Positions 1 to 8,611 of a stretch of 64,000 bases of DNA are shown piece by piece (the first letter of the stretch is position 1; every line of letters begins with the position of its first letter). Below the pieces are notes generated by a model. It was given only the letters and a program-made list of their open reading frames with translations, was not told the origin of the DNA and did not search any database. Made by a program: the position numbers and the translations under genes. Source of the stretch: Corynebacterium sp. 13CS0277 (GTDB taxonomy: Bacteria > Actinomycetota > Actinomycetes > Mycobacteriales > Mycobacteriaceae); assembly GCF_002994655.1 (NCBI RefSeq), contig NZ_PPDL01000005.1, positions 62,001 through 126,000 of the forward strand, given 5' to 3'.

Positions 1-3000
1 CCAGCGGGGGTTGACGACGCGGGCGCGGAACACGCGGCGGGACTCCTCGTGCAGGGTGCGGGTCTTCACCGTCTCCTGGCGGGTGCTGTCACCAATGTAG
101 GCTTCCGGGTCCTTGCCGGACAGGGCGCGGACGGTGGCGACCATGCCGCCGTGGTACTGGAAGTAGTCATCCGAGTCGGCGATGTCGTGCTCCTGGGAGT
201 CGACGTTCTTCGCGGCGACGACGATGCGGCGGTAGGCGGTGCGCATCTGCTCTTCGGCGCGTTCGCCGTTGATGCCGCGCCCGTAGGAGTAGCCGCCCCA
301 GGTGGTGTACACCTCAGCCAGGTCGGCGTCGTCACGCCAGTTGCCGGACTCGATGAGCTCGAGGAGGCCGGCACCGTAGGTGCCCGGCTTCGAGCCGAAA
401 ATGCGCGGGGTGTGGGCGTCGACGGTGCCGTCGGCGAGCGCGTGGGCGCGCACGTAGTTCTGCTCCACCGGCTCGTCCAGCTGGGCGACGAGCTGCACCG
501 CGTCGTCGATGAGTGCGAGCACGTGGGGGAAAGCATCGCGGAAGAACCCGGAGATACGCACCGTGGTGTCGATGCGGGGGCGGCCGAGTTCAGCCAAGGG
601 GATGACGGACAGGTCGGTGACGCGGCGGGAGGCCCCATCCCATTCGGGGCGCACACCCAGCAGGGCGAAGACTTCGGCGATGTCGTCGCCGGAGGTGCGC
701 ATCGCGGACGTACCCCACACGGAGATGCCGACGCTGCGGGGGAACTCGCCGTCGTGGTCGGCCTGGTAGCGCTCGATGAGGGAGTCGGCGAGCAGCTGGC
801 CGGTCTCCCATGCCAGGCGGCTGGGCAGGGATTTCGGGTCCACGGAGTAGAAGTTTCGGCCCGTCGGCAGGACGTTGATGAGGCCGCGCATCGGGGACCC
901 GGAGGGGCCCGCCTCAATGAAGCGGCCGTCGAGGGCGGCGAGCACCTGCGCGATTTCGCGGCCGGTGCCGGCCAGGCGGGGGATGATTTCCGCGGCGGCG
1001 AAGACGAGGATGTTCTCCACGAGCGTGCGGTCGGCGCCGGCGGGCAGGGAGCCTGCGGCGAGGGCGGCGTCGACGATGCCGGGGATGGCTGCCTCATCCC
1101 AGCTGGCGGCGTCGAGGGCCTCCAGCAGGCCGCGGGCGGACTCCTCGGCGGCGTCGACCTCCGCGCGGGATGCGTCGCCAGCTTCGCTCAGCCCCAGGGC
1201 CTCCCGGAGGCCGGCGGTGGCGCGCTCCCCGCCCCACAGCTGGCGGGCCCGCAGCATCGCCAGTACGAGGTCGATGCGCATCTCCCCCTCGACGGGCTGG
1301 CCGAGGATGTGCAGGCCGCCGCGGATGGCGACGTCTTTGATTTCGCACAGCCAGCCGTCGATGTGCATGAGCATGTCGTCGAAGACGTCCTCGTCGGGGC
1401 GGGACTCCCAGCCCAAATCCTGGTCCATCTTCGCCGCGGTGAGCAGCGTCCAGATTTCCTGGCGGATCGCCGGCAGCTTCGCCGGGTCCATGGCGGAAAT
1501 GTTCTGGTGCTCGTCGAGCAGCTGCTCCAGGCGGGTGATATCGCCGTAGGTTTCGGCGCGCGCCATCGGCGGAATCATGTGGTCGATGAGGGTGGCGTGG
1601 GCGCGCCGCTTCGCCTGGGTGCCCTCGCCGGGGTCGTTGACGAGGAAGGGGTAGATCAACGGCATGTCCGCGATCGCCTGGTCGGTGTAGCACTCGGCCG
1701 ACATGCCGACCGTCTTGCCGGGCAGCCACTCCATGTTGCCGTGCTTGCCCATGTGCACGATCGCGTCCGCACCGAACTTCTCCCGCAGCCAGAAGTAGGT
1801 GCCCAGGTAGTGGTGGTTCGCCGGCAGGTCCGGGTCGTGGTAGATGCCGACCGGGTTATCGCCGAAGCCGCGCGGCGGCTGCACCATGACCACCACGTTG
1901 CCGAAACGCAGGCCGGCGACGTAGATCTCGCCGGTCGTCGGGTTGACGTAGTGGGTGCCGGGCGCGGCCCCCCAGTGCTCCTGCATCTCGTCCTGCATCG
2001 CCTCCGGGAGGGTGGCGAAGTAGGCGAGGTAGTCCTCGCGGGACACCTTGAGCGGATTGTTGGCCAGCACCTCCTCGGTGAGCCACTCGGGGTCGTGGCC
2101 GCCGGCGTCGATGATGGCGTGCATGAACGCATCCCCGTCGAAGTCGGCGTAGCCGGGGATCTGGTCTACATCGCCCAGGTCGTAGCCGGCCTCGTGGAGG
2201 GCGTGCAGCACCCGCAGCGTCGACAGCGGCGTGTCGAGGCCGACGGCGTTGCCGATGCGGGCGTGCTTGGTGGGGTAGGCGGACAGCATGACCGCGATCT
2301 TCTTGTCGCTGTTGGAAAGGTGCCGCAGGCGGGCGTGGCGGGCGGCGATGCCGGCCAGCCGGGCGCAGCGCTCCTCGTCCGGCACGTAGGAAAACAGCCC
2401 GTCGGCGTCGTATTCCTTGAAAGAGAAGGGCACGGTGATGATGCGGCCGTCGAATTCGGGCACCGCCACCTGGGTGGCGACGTCGAGCGGGGTGAGCCCG
2501 TCGTCGTTGGCCTCCCAGTCCGCCCGGGAGCTGGTCAGCGCCAGGCCCTGGATGATGGGAATGTCGAGGGCGGCCAGTGCTGCCACATCCCAGGCTTCGT
2601 CGTCGCCACCCGCTTGTGCGGTGGCGGGCTTCGTGCCGCCGGCCGCAAGCACCGTCGTGATCGCCACATCCATGCCGGACAGTTCCTCCAGCAGGGCCTC
2701 CGGGGCCTGCCGCAGGCTGGCGGCGAACATCGGCACGGCGCGCACGCCGCGCTCCTCCAGGGCGTCGGCGAGGGCGTGAATGTAGCCGACGTTGCCCGCC
2801 AGGTGCTGGGCGCGGTAGTACATGATCGCCACGCTCGGGGCGCCCTCAGGCAGGGTGCGTGCCCGGTCGCTGCGGTCGAGGTGTCCCCAGAACGGCATGC
2901 GCTCCGGCGGGGCGAAACCATGCCCGGTGAGCAGCACGGTGTCGGAGAGGAACTTGTACATCTCCCCCAGGTTCTTCGCCCCACCCTCGGCGAGGTAGGT

Positions 3001-3318
3001 GTGGGTTTCGGTGACGGTGCCGGCCGTCGGCGTCGACAGTTCCGTCAACTCCGCATCCACGGCCAACTCGCCGGAGACGAACACCACCGGGGTGGATCCT
3101 GCGACGAGGGCATCCACACCCTCCTCCCAGGCGCGGCGGCCGCCGAGGAGGCGGACGACGACGATGTCGGCCTCGTCGACGTGCTGGGCCAGCGCCTCCA
3201 TGCTCATGCCGTTGGGGTTGGCGTAGCGGTAGTGGGCGCCGAAGTGCTCGTTGGCGGCTTTCGCCGAGAGCAGATCGGTGTCGGAGGTGGTCAGCAGCAG
3301 AATCACGGAAACGTCCAT
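1..3318 (-). CDS. cobN: Cobaltochelatase subunit CobN (partial, C-terminus off left edge)
   Basis: Large subunit of the aerobic ATP-dependent cobaltochelatase, which inserts Co2+ into hydrogenobyrinic acid a,c-diamide together with CobS/CobT-type AAA partners. Reading leftward from ATG 3318, 1106 codons are visible and the frame is still open at base 1, so the C-terminal end is missing. The frame at the edge reads VVNPRW, a late conserved CobN segment, and the N-terminus (MDVSVILLLTTSDTD) also fits the CobN/ChlH family. AGAAAGG sits just before the start. The gene follows a B12 riboswitch, so cobalamin should repress it. CobS/CobT are not in the window. Family assignment is firm; the length is unknown. 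Confidence 0.95.
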   Translation of the reverse strand, partial: MDVSVILLLTTSDTDLLSAKAANEHFGAHYRYANPNGMSMEALAQHVDEADIVVVRLLGGRRAWEEGVDALVAGSTPVVFVSGELAVDAELTELSTPTAGTVTETHTYLAEGGAKNLGEMYKFLSDTVLLTGHGFAPPERMPFWGHLDRSDRARTLPEGAPSVAIMYYRAQHLAGNVGYIHALADALEERGVRAVPMFAASLRQAPEALLEELSGMDVAITTVLAAGGTKPATAQAGGDDEAWDVAALAALDIPIIQGLALTSSRADWEANDDGLTPLDVATQVAVPEFDGRIITVPFSFKEYDADGLFSYVPDEERCARLAGIAARHARLRHLSNSDKKIAVMLSAYPTKHARIGNAVGLDTPLSTLRVLHALHEAGYDLGDVDQIPGYADFDGDAFMHAIIDAGGHDPEWLTEEVLANNPLKVSREDYLAYFATLPEAMQDEMQEHWGAAPGTHYVNPTTGEIYVAGLRFGNVVVMVQPPRGFGDNPVGIYHDPDLPANHHYLGTYFWLREKFGADAIVHMGKHGNMEWLPGKTVGMSAECYTDQAIADMPLIYPFLVNDPGEGTQAKRRAHATLIDHMIPPMARAETYGDITRLEQLLDEHQNISAMDPAKLPAIRQEIWTLLTAAKMDQDLGWESRPDEDVFDDMLMHIDGWLCEIKDVAIRGGLHILGQPVEGEMRIDLVLAMLRARQLWGGERATAGLREALGLSEAGDASRAEVDAAEESARGLLEALDAASWDEAAIPGIVDAALAAGSLPAGADRTLVENILVFAAAEIIPRLAGTGREIAQVLAALDGRFIEAGPSGSPMRGLINVLPTGRNFYSVDPKSLPSRLAWETGQLLADSLIERYQADHDGEFPRSVGISVWGTSAMRTSGDDIAEVFALLGVRPEWDGASRRVTDLSVIPLAELGRPRIDTTVRISGFFRDAFPHVLALIDDAVQLVAQLDEPVEQNYVRAHALADGTVDAHTPRIFGSKPGTYGAGLLELIESGNWRDDADLAEVYTTWGGYSYGRGINGERAEEQMRTAYRRIVVAAKNVDSQEHDIADSDDYFQYHGGMVATVRALSGKDPEAYIGDSTRQETVKTRTLHEESRRVFRARVVNPRW

Positions 3319-3352
3319 GCCTTTCTTCTGTTGGGGTTACGCGCCCCAGGAG

Positions 3353-3383
3353 AGGGAGAAAAGAAAAACGCCGCACGGCAGCT
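3353..3383 (-). terminator. Weak hairpin plus pyrimidine tract in the cobN leader
   Basis: On the minus strand a small GCC/GGC hairpin is followed by a T/C-rich run (TTTTTCTTTTC) about 40 nt before the cobN start. It lies between the riboswitch aptamer and the gene, where an expression-platform terminator would be expected. The stem is short, so the call is tentative. Confidence 0.3.
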
Positions 3384-3484
3384 TAGAGGCGTGAGTGTGC
3401 CTCATGCCGGCGTGGCGACACATGTGTGGTGGAAGGCCCTGCACAGCACCACAAGGTGGCGTGCATGCAGGACCGGCAGGGTGG

Positions 3485-3700
3485 CTGCGGGTGGCACTGG
3501 CCGTGGTCTGGCTTCGCCCCGCCGCACACTGGAAAGCCACGCGCCCGCGTGAAACCCCGGCGGACAATATCCGCCGGGGGACGGTGGGCGTGACGTGCAC
3601 GGGTGCGAGCCCGTGCGGTGTGGGCAAAAGATTGGGCGTGACAGTGGCGCGACCGCCCCGGATTTTCACCGGGTTCACGGATCCTGGTTCGCCGCAGCCG
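3485..3700 (-). promoter_or_regulatory. Cobalamin (B12) riboswitch upstream of cobN
   Basis: Read on the minus strand, the leader contains the conserved core CCGGTGAAAATCCGG, then GGTCGCGCCACTGT, and about 150 nt later an AAGCCAGACCACGGCC segment that matches the B12 box (about 3498-3516). This order and spacing are those of the AdoCbl riboswitch family. It sits between a candidate promoter (-10 at 3718-3723) and cobN and should switch cobN off when cobalamin is plentiful. Boundaries are approximate. Confidence 0.9.
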
Positions 3701-3717
3701 CCATGCATGTGGGGACA

Positions 3718-3723
3718 ACCTTA
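3718..3723 (-). promoter_or_regulatory. Candidate -10 (TAAGGT) of the cobN riboswitch transcript
   Basis: TAAGGT on the minus strand lies just upstream of the riboswitch aptamer, which would place the start of transcription near 3711. No good -35 is seen. A perfect palindrome GTGACGTCAC (3748-3757) lies about 25 bp further upstream and could be an operator. Confidence 0.4.
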
Positions 3724-4050
3724 CCTGCTCACCCGAATCGCCCGGCCGTGACGTCACACTCCACTCCCCCGCGACTACCCCCGCCGCGCCCCGGGCCCTG
3801 CGGCGCCATGCTCCCCCACGCCCGGGGCGCGCCACCACACCGTCTCCCGCAGCCGCACCCGGCCCGGTGGGCAGCCTCGGGGCTGTGAGCTACTCCCCTG
3901 GGCGTCGTGGGGTTTCTCATAGAAGATGCCCGGAACTTTTTTGCCCGGGCACAATCGGGCAAGGCCAGGGCGCAAACCGGGCGCATCTGGGCCGACACCC
4001 ACCGGGGTATCCCCACCACCGTCCACCCGCCAGGGTGGGTGCCTGCGGCG
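3724..4050. other. Divergent cobN-cobG intergenic region with overlapping inverted repeats
   Basis: No gene is recognised here. It holds the palindrome GTGACGTCAC (3748-3757) and two mutually exclusive stems: GCCCGG (3928-3933) with CCGGGC (3945-3950), and TTGCCCG (3941-3947) with CGGGCAA (3956-3962). The rest is GC-rich sequence with no clear structure or reading frame. Confidence 0.5.
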
Positions 4051-4056
4051 TAGGGT
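4051..4056 (+). promoter_or_regulatory. -10 box TAGGGT for leaderless cobG
   Basis: TAGGGT is separated by exactly 7 nt from ATG 4064, with no ribosome binding site. This is the actinobacterial leaderless-promoter geometry and supports 4064 as the start codon rather than an upstream in-frame start. Confidence 0.6.
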
Positions 4057-4063
4057 GTGGGGC

Positions 4064-5467
4064 ATGAACGCTCGAGAGACACAAAAAACACCAGGTCAAC
4101 AGGCATCCAAGCCTAACCTGGCAGGTGGCATCGACGGCGACGTCACCACAGGCGCCGGTACCGGCGATCTCGCGACCTGCATGGTGCTCGGCGACCGCAG
4201 CCGCGGCGACGGCTGCCCCGGCGCGATCCGCATGCACCAGGCCACCGACGGCTACATCGGCCGCGTGCGCTTCCCCGGCGGCTTCATTACCGCCGCCGAG
4301 TGGGACCAGCTCGCCGCCATCTCCGCCGAATTCGGCGACGGCGACATCCACCTGACCACCCGCGGCAACGTGCAGATGCGCGGCGTCGCCGACCAGGAGG
4401 GCTTGAGCGCCCACCTGGACCAGCTGGGCTGGATTCCGAGCCGCGCCCACGACAAAATGCGCAACATCATCACCGAACCCCTCCTGCCCGAGTGGGGCGC
4501 CTGGGCGAAAACCCTCGACGCTGCGCTGCGCGCCGAACCCGGCACCGCAGGCTTGTCCGGCCGCACCCTGTTCGCCCTCGACGAGGGCGCGGGCCGGGTG
4601 TCCCGCTTCCGCCCCGACTTCGGCCTCCAGCGGCACCCGCAGCACGCAGGCCACCCCGCCCGGCAGAACGACCACGCCTACCTCATCATCGGCGGTCGCC
4701 TCTTCGACGCCGGACACACCCTGGCCACCGGGCTGGGTGCTGTGGTGGCGCTCGCCGCCGCCTGGGCGGAGATCCGCGGGGACAACTGGCGCGTGCGGGA
4801 ACGTGACACCGCTCCCGCCGAACTCCTCGCCCACCTCGGAATCGACGCCCAAGAGATCCCCACCCCCGCCGACACCCACACCCGCCCCATCGGCTGGTTC
4901 GAAATCGACGCCCCCCACGGCGCGGGCGACGAGGACATCACCAGCCCGCAAGCCGCCGACATTGACGACCCCGCCACCTTCGGCGGCGACCCGGCGCGCC
5001 GGGTGTCCCTCGGCGTCGGTGTGCCCTTTGGGCGGGTGACCGCCGCGCAGGCGCGCCTGTTGGGGGCGGTGGGGTATCCCACGACGGTGACGGCGTGGCC
5101 GTCGATCACGATTCACGGGCTGCACGAGGCGGAAGCCGACGCGGTGGTCAAGGTGCTGGCCCCTGCGGGGTTTGTGTTCCACCAGGATTCCCCGCAGGTG
5201 CGGGTCACGGCGTGTACGGGTTTGCCGGGCTGTGAGAAGTCGGCCACGGACGTGCGCCGCGATGCGTGGCAGCTCATGGCGGACCCGGCGCTCATGGCCA
5301 CGAGCACGGAGGAGGTGTTCGCTGAGGCTGGCCGCGAAGCGCCTGCGGACGGGGATCTGTTGGTGCACTTCTCCGGGTGTGCGCGCCGCTGCGGGCACCC
5401 GGGTCGCGCCCACGTGGAATTCCTCGCCGAGGGCGAGGGCGAGTACACCACTCAGCTGCGCCCCTAA
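4064..5467 (+). CDS. cobG: Precorrin-3B synthase CobG
   Basis: 467-aa oxygen-dependent enzyme that converts precorrin-3A to precorrin-3B, the ring-contraction preparatory step of the aerobic B12 pathway. It belongs to the nitrite/sulfite reductase ferredoxin-like family. The C-terminal half carries the Fe-S/siroheme-type cysteine pattern CTGLPGC (C-x5-C) followed later by CARRC (C-x3-C). The N-terminal part has GDRSRGDGCPGA and HLTTRGNVQMRG, typical of the ferredoxin-like half-domain. The start is fixed by a leaderless -10. It is divergent from cobN and is followed by a structured region ending in an intrinsic terminator. Its presence shows that the pathway is the aerobic one. Confidence 0.93.
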   Translation: MNARETQKTPGQQASKPNLAGGIDGDVTTGAGTGDLATCMVLGDRSRGDGCPGAIRMHQATDGYIGRVRFPGGFITAAEWDQLAAISAEFGDGDIHLTTRGNVQMRGVADQEGLSAHLDQLGWIPSRAHDKMRNIITEPLLPEWGAWAKTLDAALRAEPGTAGLSGRTLFALDEGAGRVSRFRPDFGLQRHPQHAGHPARQNDHAYLIIGGRLFDAGHTLATGLGAVVALAAAWAEIRGDNWRVRERDTAPAELLAHLGIDAQEIPTPADTHTRPIGWFEIDAPHGAGDEDITSPQAADIDDPATFGGDPARRVSLGVGVPFGRVTAAQARLLGAVGYPTTVTAWPSITIHGLHEAEADAVVKVLAPAGFVFHQDSPQVRVTACTGLPGCEKSATDVRRDAWQLMADPALMATSTEEVFAEAGREAPADGDLLVHFSGCARRCGHPGRAHVEFLAEGEGEYTTQLRP

Positions 5468-5518
5468 CCCCCAGTTACCCCCGGTGCGGGTGCGCGCCGG
5501 GTGGGATGCGGGTAAAGC

Positions 5519-5772
5519 TATACACAACGAGCCGTGCAGCACATGCGAAGCCCTGTGGGCGCTGCGCTGTGCGCTGGCTGGTTGTTCACAGTCTTCTCTT
5601 CTTCGCCGCTTTTGCCAGGTTGTGGAATCCCTGGAGGAAGTGTGTGCCGCTGTGTGTGGCGGCACAAGAGAAAATCGTGCGGGCATGTGTGGTGCCCGCA
5701 CGTGTGTGTGGCGCCCGGGCGGGTGCGGCGCGGCGCAGGTGTGTGCCGGCGCGGCCCGCCCGGGTGTTTTTT
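5519..5772 (+). ncRNA. Structured RNA element between cobG and cobH: four hairpins ending in a terminator
   Basis: A TATACA box (5519-5524) is followed by four hairpins: CCAGG/CCTGG (about 5615-5634), GTGCCGC/GCGGCAC (5644-5650/5659-5665), GTGCGGGCA/TGCCCGCAC (5677-5685/5693-5701) and CCCGGGCGGG/CCCGCCCGGG (5714-5723/5755-5764). The last is followed by TGTTTTTT. It could be an independent small RNA, a cobG 3' element or an attenuator in front of cobH. No B12-riboswitch core (GCCACTG, B12 box) is found in it. Confidence 0.45.
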
Positions 5773-5773
5773 C
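5714..5773 (+). terminator. Strong intrinsic terminator downstream of cobG
   Basis: A perfect 10-bp stem CCCGGGCGGG/CCCGCCCGGG is followed two bases later by six T residues. It lies about 250 nt after the cobG stop and about 70 nt before the cobH -10 box, so cobH is probably transcribed from its own promoter. Confidence 0.8.
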
Positions 5774-5840
5774 TTGCGTGCCTGTGCGCCGGGTGCGCGG
5801 AGGTCGACCCCGCGCGGCTGACGGTGTCGGCCCGCCGGGC

Positions 5841-5846
5841 TAGTGT
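5841..5846 (+). promoter_or_regulatory. -10 box TAGTGT for leaderless cobH
   Basis: TAGTGT lies 7 nt before ATG 5854. An alternative in-frame ATG at 5848 is too close to the box to be at the 5' end of this transcript. Confidence 0.55.
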
Positions 5847-5853
5847 TATGGGC

Positions 5854-6507
5854 ATGTATGACTACATCACCGACGGGGCGGAGATTTACCGCCAGTCGTT
5901 TGCGATGATTCGCGCAGAATCCGATCTGTCCCGGTGGACCCCGGAGCAGGCGCAGGTGGCGGTCCGCATGATCCACGCCGCCGGCCAGACGGACCTGGCA
6001 GACGACATTGAGTTTTCTGCGGGGTTGGTGGCTGCCGCCCGGGGTGCGCTGCGCGCCGGGGCCCCGATTTTCACGGATGTGAACATGGTGGCCTCCGGGG
6101 TGACGCGGAAACGCCTGCCCGCCGACAATGAGGTGGTGTGCCTGCTCGGTGATCCCCGTACTCCGGAGTTGGCGCGCGAGTTGGGCACGACCCGTTCGGC
6201 GGCTGCGGTGGAGTTGTGGGGTCACAAGCTGGCGGGCGCTGTGGTGGCTATTGGTAATGCGCCGACGGCGCTGTTTCATCTGCTCAACCGGCTGGCGGAG
6301 GATCCGGAGTTTCCCCGCCCGGCGGCGATTGTCGGGATTCCCGTCGGGTTCGTTGGTGCCGCGGAGAGCAAAGCGGCGCTGAGCGACGTGGCGGCTGATC
6401 TGGGTGTGGAGTTCGTGACGGTGCACGGTCGCCGCGGTGGGTCCGCGATCACCTGTGCCGCGCTCAATGCCTTGGCCACCGAGCACGAGATCATGCCGGG
6501 GTCCTAA
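5854..6507 (+). CDS. cobH: Precorrin-8X methylmutase CobH
   Basis: 217-aa isomerase that moves the C11 methyl group to C12, converting precorrin-8X to hydrogenobyrinic acid. Family hallmarks are visible: YDYITDGAEIYRQSF near the start, the FTDVNMVASGV segment, and the NAPTALFHLL and GIPVGFVGAAESK motifs. The catalytic histidine region is represented by ELWGHKLAG. The length is normal for the family. The start at 5854 is chosen because TAGTGT sits 7 nt upstream; ATG 5848 would add two residues. It lies downstream of a terminator and 93 nt before cobIJ, so the two are probably co-transcribed. Confidence 0.93.
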   Translation: MYDYITDGAEIYRQSFAMIRAESDLSRWTPEQAQVAVRMIHAAGQTDLADDIEFSAGLVAAARGALRAGAPIFTDVNMVASGVTRKRLPADNEVVCLLGDPRTPELARELGTTRSAAAVELWGHKLAGAVVAIGNAPTALFHLLNRLAEDPEFPRPAAIVGIPVGFVGAAESKAALSDVAADLGVEFVTVHGRRGGSAITCAALNALATEHEIMPGS

Positions 6508-6600
6508 ACCGCCCGCGCACCCCAGTCCCGTGCGCGCGTCTGCCCATCCTGCGCGCCCGTTTGTTGCCTGTTGTTGTCTTTGAACTGTGGAAGTGTCGTC

Positions 6601-8265
6601 ATGACGAAGTCCCCTGAATCCTCTGCCCCCTCCCCCGCGCCGGCCGTGGTGGCCGCGCAGCAGCCCGCTGGCCGGGTCATTGGGGTGGGTGTGGGCCCCG
6701 GCGACCCGGAGTTGTTGACCGTGGCGGCCACGAAGGCGCTCGCCGCGGCGGACGTGGTGGCGTATCACGCGAAGCCCGGTGGGCGCTCCAGTGCGCGGGC
6801 GGCGGCCGCGCCCTACCTGCCTGAGACGGTCATCGAGGAGTTCCTCGAGTACCCCGTCACCACGGGTTCGACGGCGCACCCGGGCGGCTATGCGGGGGCG
6901 CTGGCGGACTTCTATGCCGAGGCCACGGCCCGCCTGGGGGCGCATCTGGCGGCGGGCCGTACCGTCGTCATCCTTGCCCTCGGCGACCCCATGCTGTACT
7001 CCTCCTACCAGCACCTCCACCGGGCGTTGTGTGACCTGGCTACGGAGGCGCGCATCATCCCGGGGATTTCCGCGATGACGGCGGCCGCCGATGTGGCGCA
7101 GCTGCCGCTCGCCGAAGACGATGATGTGCTGACCATCCTGGCGGGCACCATGGAGGAGTCCGCACTCGTGCAGGCGTTGTCGGCCACGGATTCGGCCGTC
7201 ATCATGAAGCTGGGGCGTACCTTCCCCCGCGTGCTGCGGGCGCTGGCGGCCGCCGGCATGACGGAGCGCGCCGTCCTCGTGGAGCGCATCGGCATGGACG
7301 GGGAAAACGCCACCCCCATCACCCAGGTCGACCCGGAGCAGGTGCCGTACTTCTCCGTCGTGGTGGTGCCGTCCCCGACGGCGGCCACCCGCGCCGCCGA
7401 GGGCTACCGCGCCATCGACACCCACGTCAGCACCGACACCACCCACACCACCCACACCGCGGGCGCGGTGGTGGACGATCCTGCCGGCGGCGAGGTCGTC
7501 GTGCTCGGCCTGGGGCCGGGCGCGGCCCGTTGGACCACCCCGGAAGTCACCGCCGAGCTTGCGCAGGCCACCGACATCATCGGCTACACCACCTACGTCA
7601 ACCGGGTGCCCCTGCGCCCCGGGCAGCGCCGCCACCCCAGCGACAACAAAGTTGAGGCCCAGCGCGCGCTCATGGCGCTCGACCTGGCGGCCCGCGGCCG
7701 CCGCGTCGCCGTGGTCTCCAGCGGGGATCCCGGCGTGTTCGCCATGGCGGCCGCCGTGCTGGAGGAAGCCGACCGCAACGGCATGGCCGACATTCCCGTC
7801 CGGGTGGTGCCGGGCATGACTGCCGCCCAGGCGGTGGCCTCCCGGGTGGGCGCCCCGCTCGGGCACGACTTCGGCATGATCAGCCTGTCGAACCGGCTCA
7901 AGCCCTGGGAGGTCGTGGAGCGCCGCATCCGGGCGCTCGCGGGCGCGGACATGGCTTTTGCCTGCTACAACCCGGCCTCGAAGGAGCGCCGCGACCAGGT
8001 CGCATGGCTCAAAGACATCGTGCTCGAGTACCAGTCCCCCGACACCCCCGTCATCGTGGCCCGCGCCGTGGGCAGTGAGCAGGAAAACGTAACGGTGTGC
8101 ACGCTGGGCGCGTTTGATCCCACAGTGGTCGATATGCGCACGATGGTGATCATCGGCGCGTCGACGACGACCGTGTTCGACACCCCGCAGGGCCCGCGCG
8201 TCTACACCAGCCGCACCTACGGGCCCAACCACACCGCCGGCACCCCCGTCGGCCCCGTGGACTAG
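6601..8265 (+). CDS. cobIJ: Fused precorrin-2 C20-methyltransferase / precorrin-3B C17-methyltransferase (CobI-CobJ)
   Basis: 554-aa bifunctional SAM-dependent methyltransferase. The N-terminal half (about 25-255) is CobI, with the GVGPGDPELLT SAM-binding motif and the ALGDPMLYSSY segment. The C-terminal half (about 290-554) is CobJ, with VVLGLGPGAARWTTPE, SSGDPGVFAMA and AFACYNPASKERR. A Thr/His-rich linker near residues 270-285 joins them. CobI makes precorrin-3A and CobJ makes precorrin-4 with ring contraction, so the fusion covers the steps on both sides of CobG. The fusion is common in actinobacteria. ATG 6601 is preceded by GTGGAAG; an upstream start in the same frame would add ten residues without a better site. 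Confidence 0.94.
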   Translation: MTKSPESSAPSPAPAVVAAQQPAGRVIGVGVGPGDPELLTVAATKALAAADVVAYHAKPGGRSSARAAAAPYLPETVIEEFLEYPVTTGSTAHPGGYAGALADFYAEATARLGAHLAAGRTVVILALGDPMLYSSYQHLHRALCDLATEARIIPGISAMTAAADVAQLPLAEDDDVLTILAGTMEESALVQALSATDSAVIMKLGRTFPRVLRALAAAGMTERAVLVERIGMDGENATPITQVDPEQVPYFSVVVVPSPTAATRAAEGYRAIDTHVSTDTTHTTHTAGAVVDDPAGGEVVVLGLGPGAARWTTPEVTAELAQATDIIGYTTYVNRVPLRPGQRRHPSDNKVEAQRALMALDLAARGRRVAVVSSGDPGVFAMAAAVLEEADRNGMADIPVRVVPGMTAAQAVASRVGAPLGHDFGMISLSNRLKPWEVVERRIRALAGADMAFACYNPASKERRDQVAWLKDIVLEYQSPDTPVIVARAVGSEQENVTVCTLGAFDPTVVDMRTMVIIGASTTTVFDTPQGPRVYTSRTYGPNHTAGTPVGPVD

Positions 8266-8611
8266 CCGCCGCGCCCCACAGCACGACGCGCGCGGGTGTG
8301 ATGATTCCCGCATCCGGGGCCGCGACCTTGGGGCTGAAAAGCCCCGGTTGCTACCCTGTGAACCACGGAACCACTGCGCCTTCGTCCGCGGGCCTTCTCG
8401 GCGTGCGTTGTCACGCCACACCGCGGCCACGGCAGAGTGAAAACAAAAGACCGTCCATTTCACCCCCGGTGTGTGGAAGAACTCGCATCCGAGTTCCACC
8501 TCTCTACACATCACGTCCCCACACACGACACATCCCCTGGATGCTCTGCCACGAGCGCTGGGAGGTGGTGGTGTCCGGGGCAGGGCAGATTCAAGGAGTT
8601 GACCCGACGCA
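8266..8611 (+). other. Structured leader region upstream of the secreted-protein gene
   Basis: No gene is recognised. Three compact hairpins occur: GGGGCT-GAAA-AGCCCC (8330-8345, with a GNRA tetraloop), GGCGTG/CACGCC (8400-8405/8412-8417) and GAACTCG-CATC-CGAGTTC (8479-8496). AAGGAG (8592-8597) precedes the GTG start by 14 nt. No known riboswitch class was recognised. Confidence 0.4.

Noticed and set aside
49..3552. Very long open frame opposite cobN on the plus strand
   Set aside because: It is antisense to a clearly recognisable CobN frame; such frames are common in GC-rich DNA and its translation has no recognisable domain.
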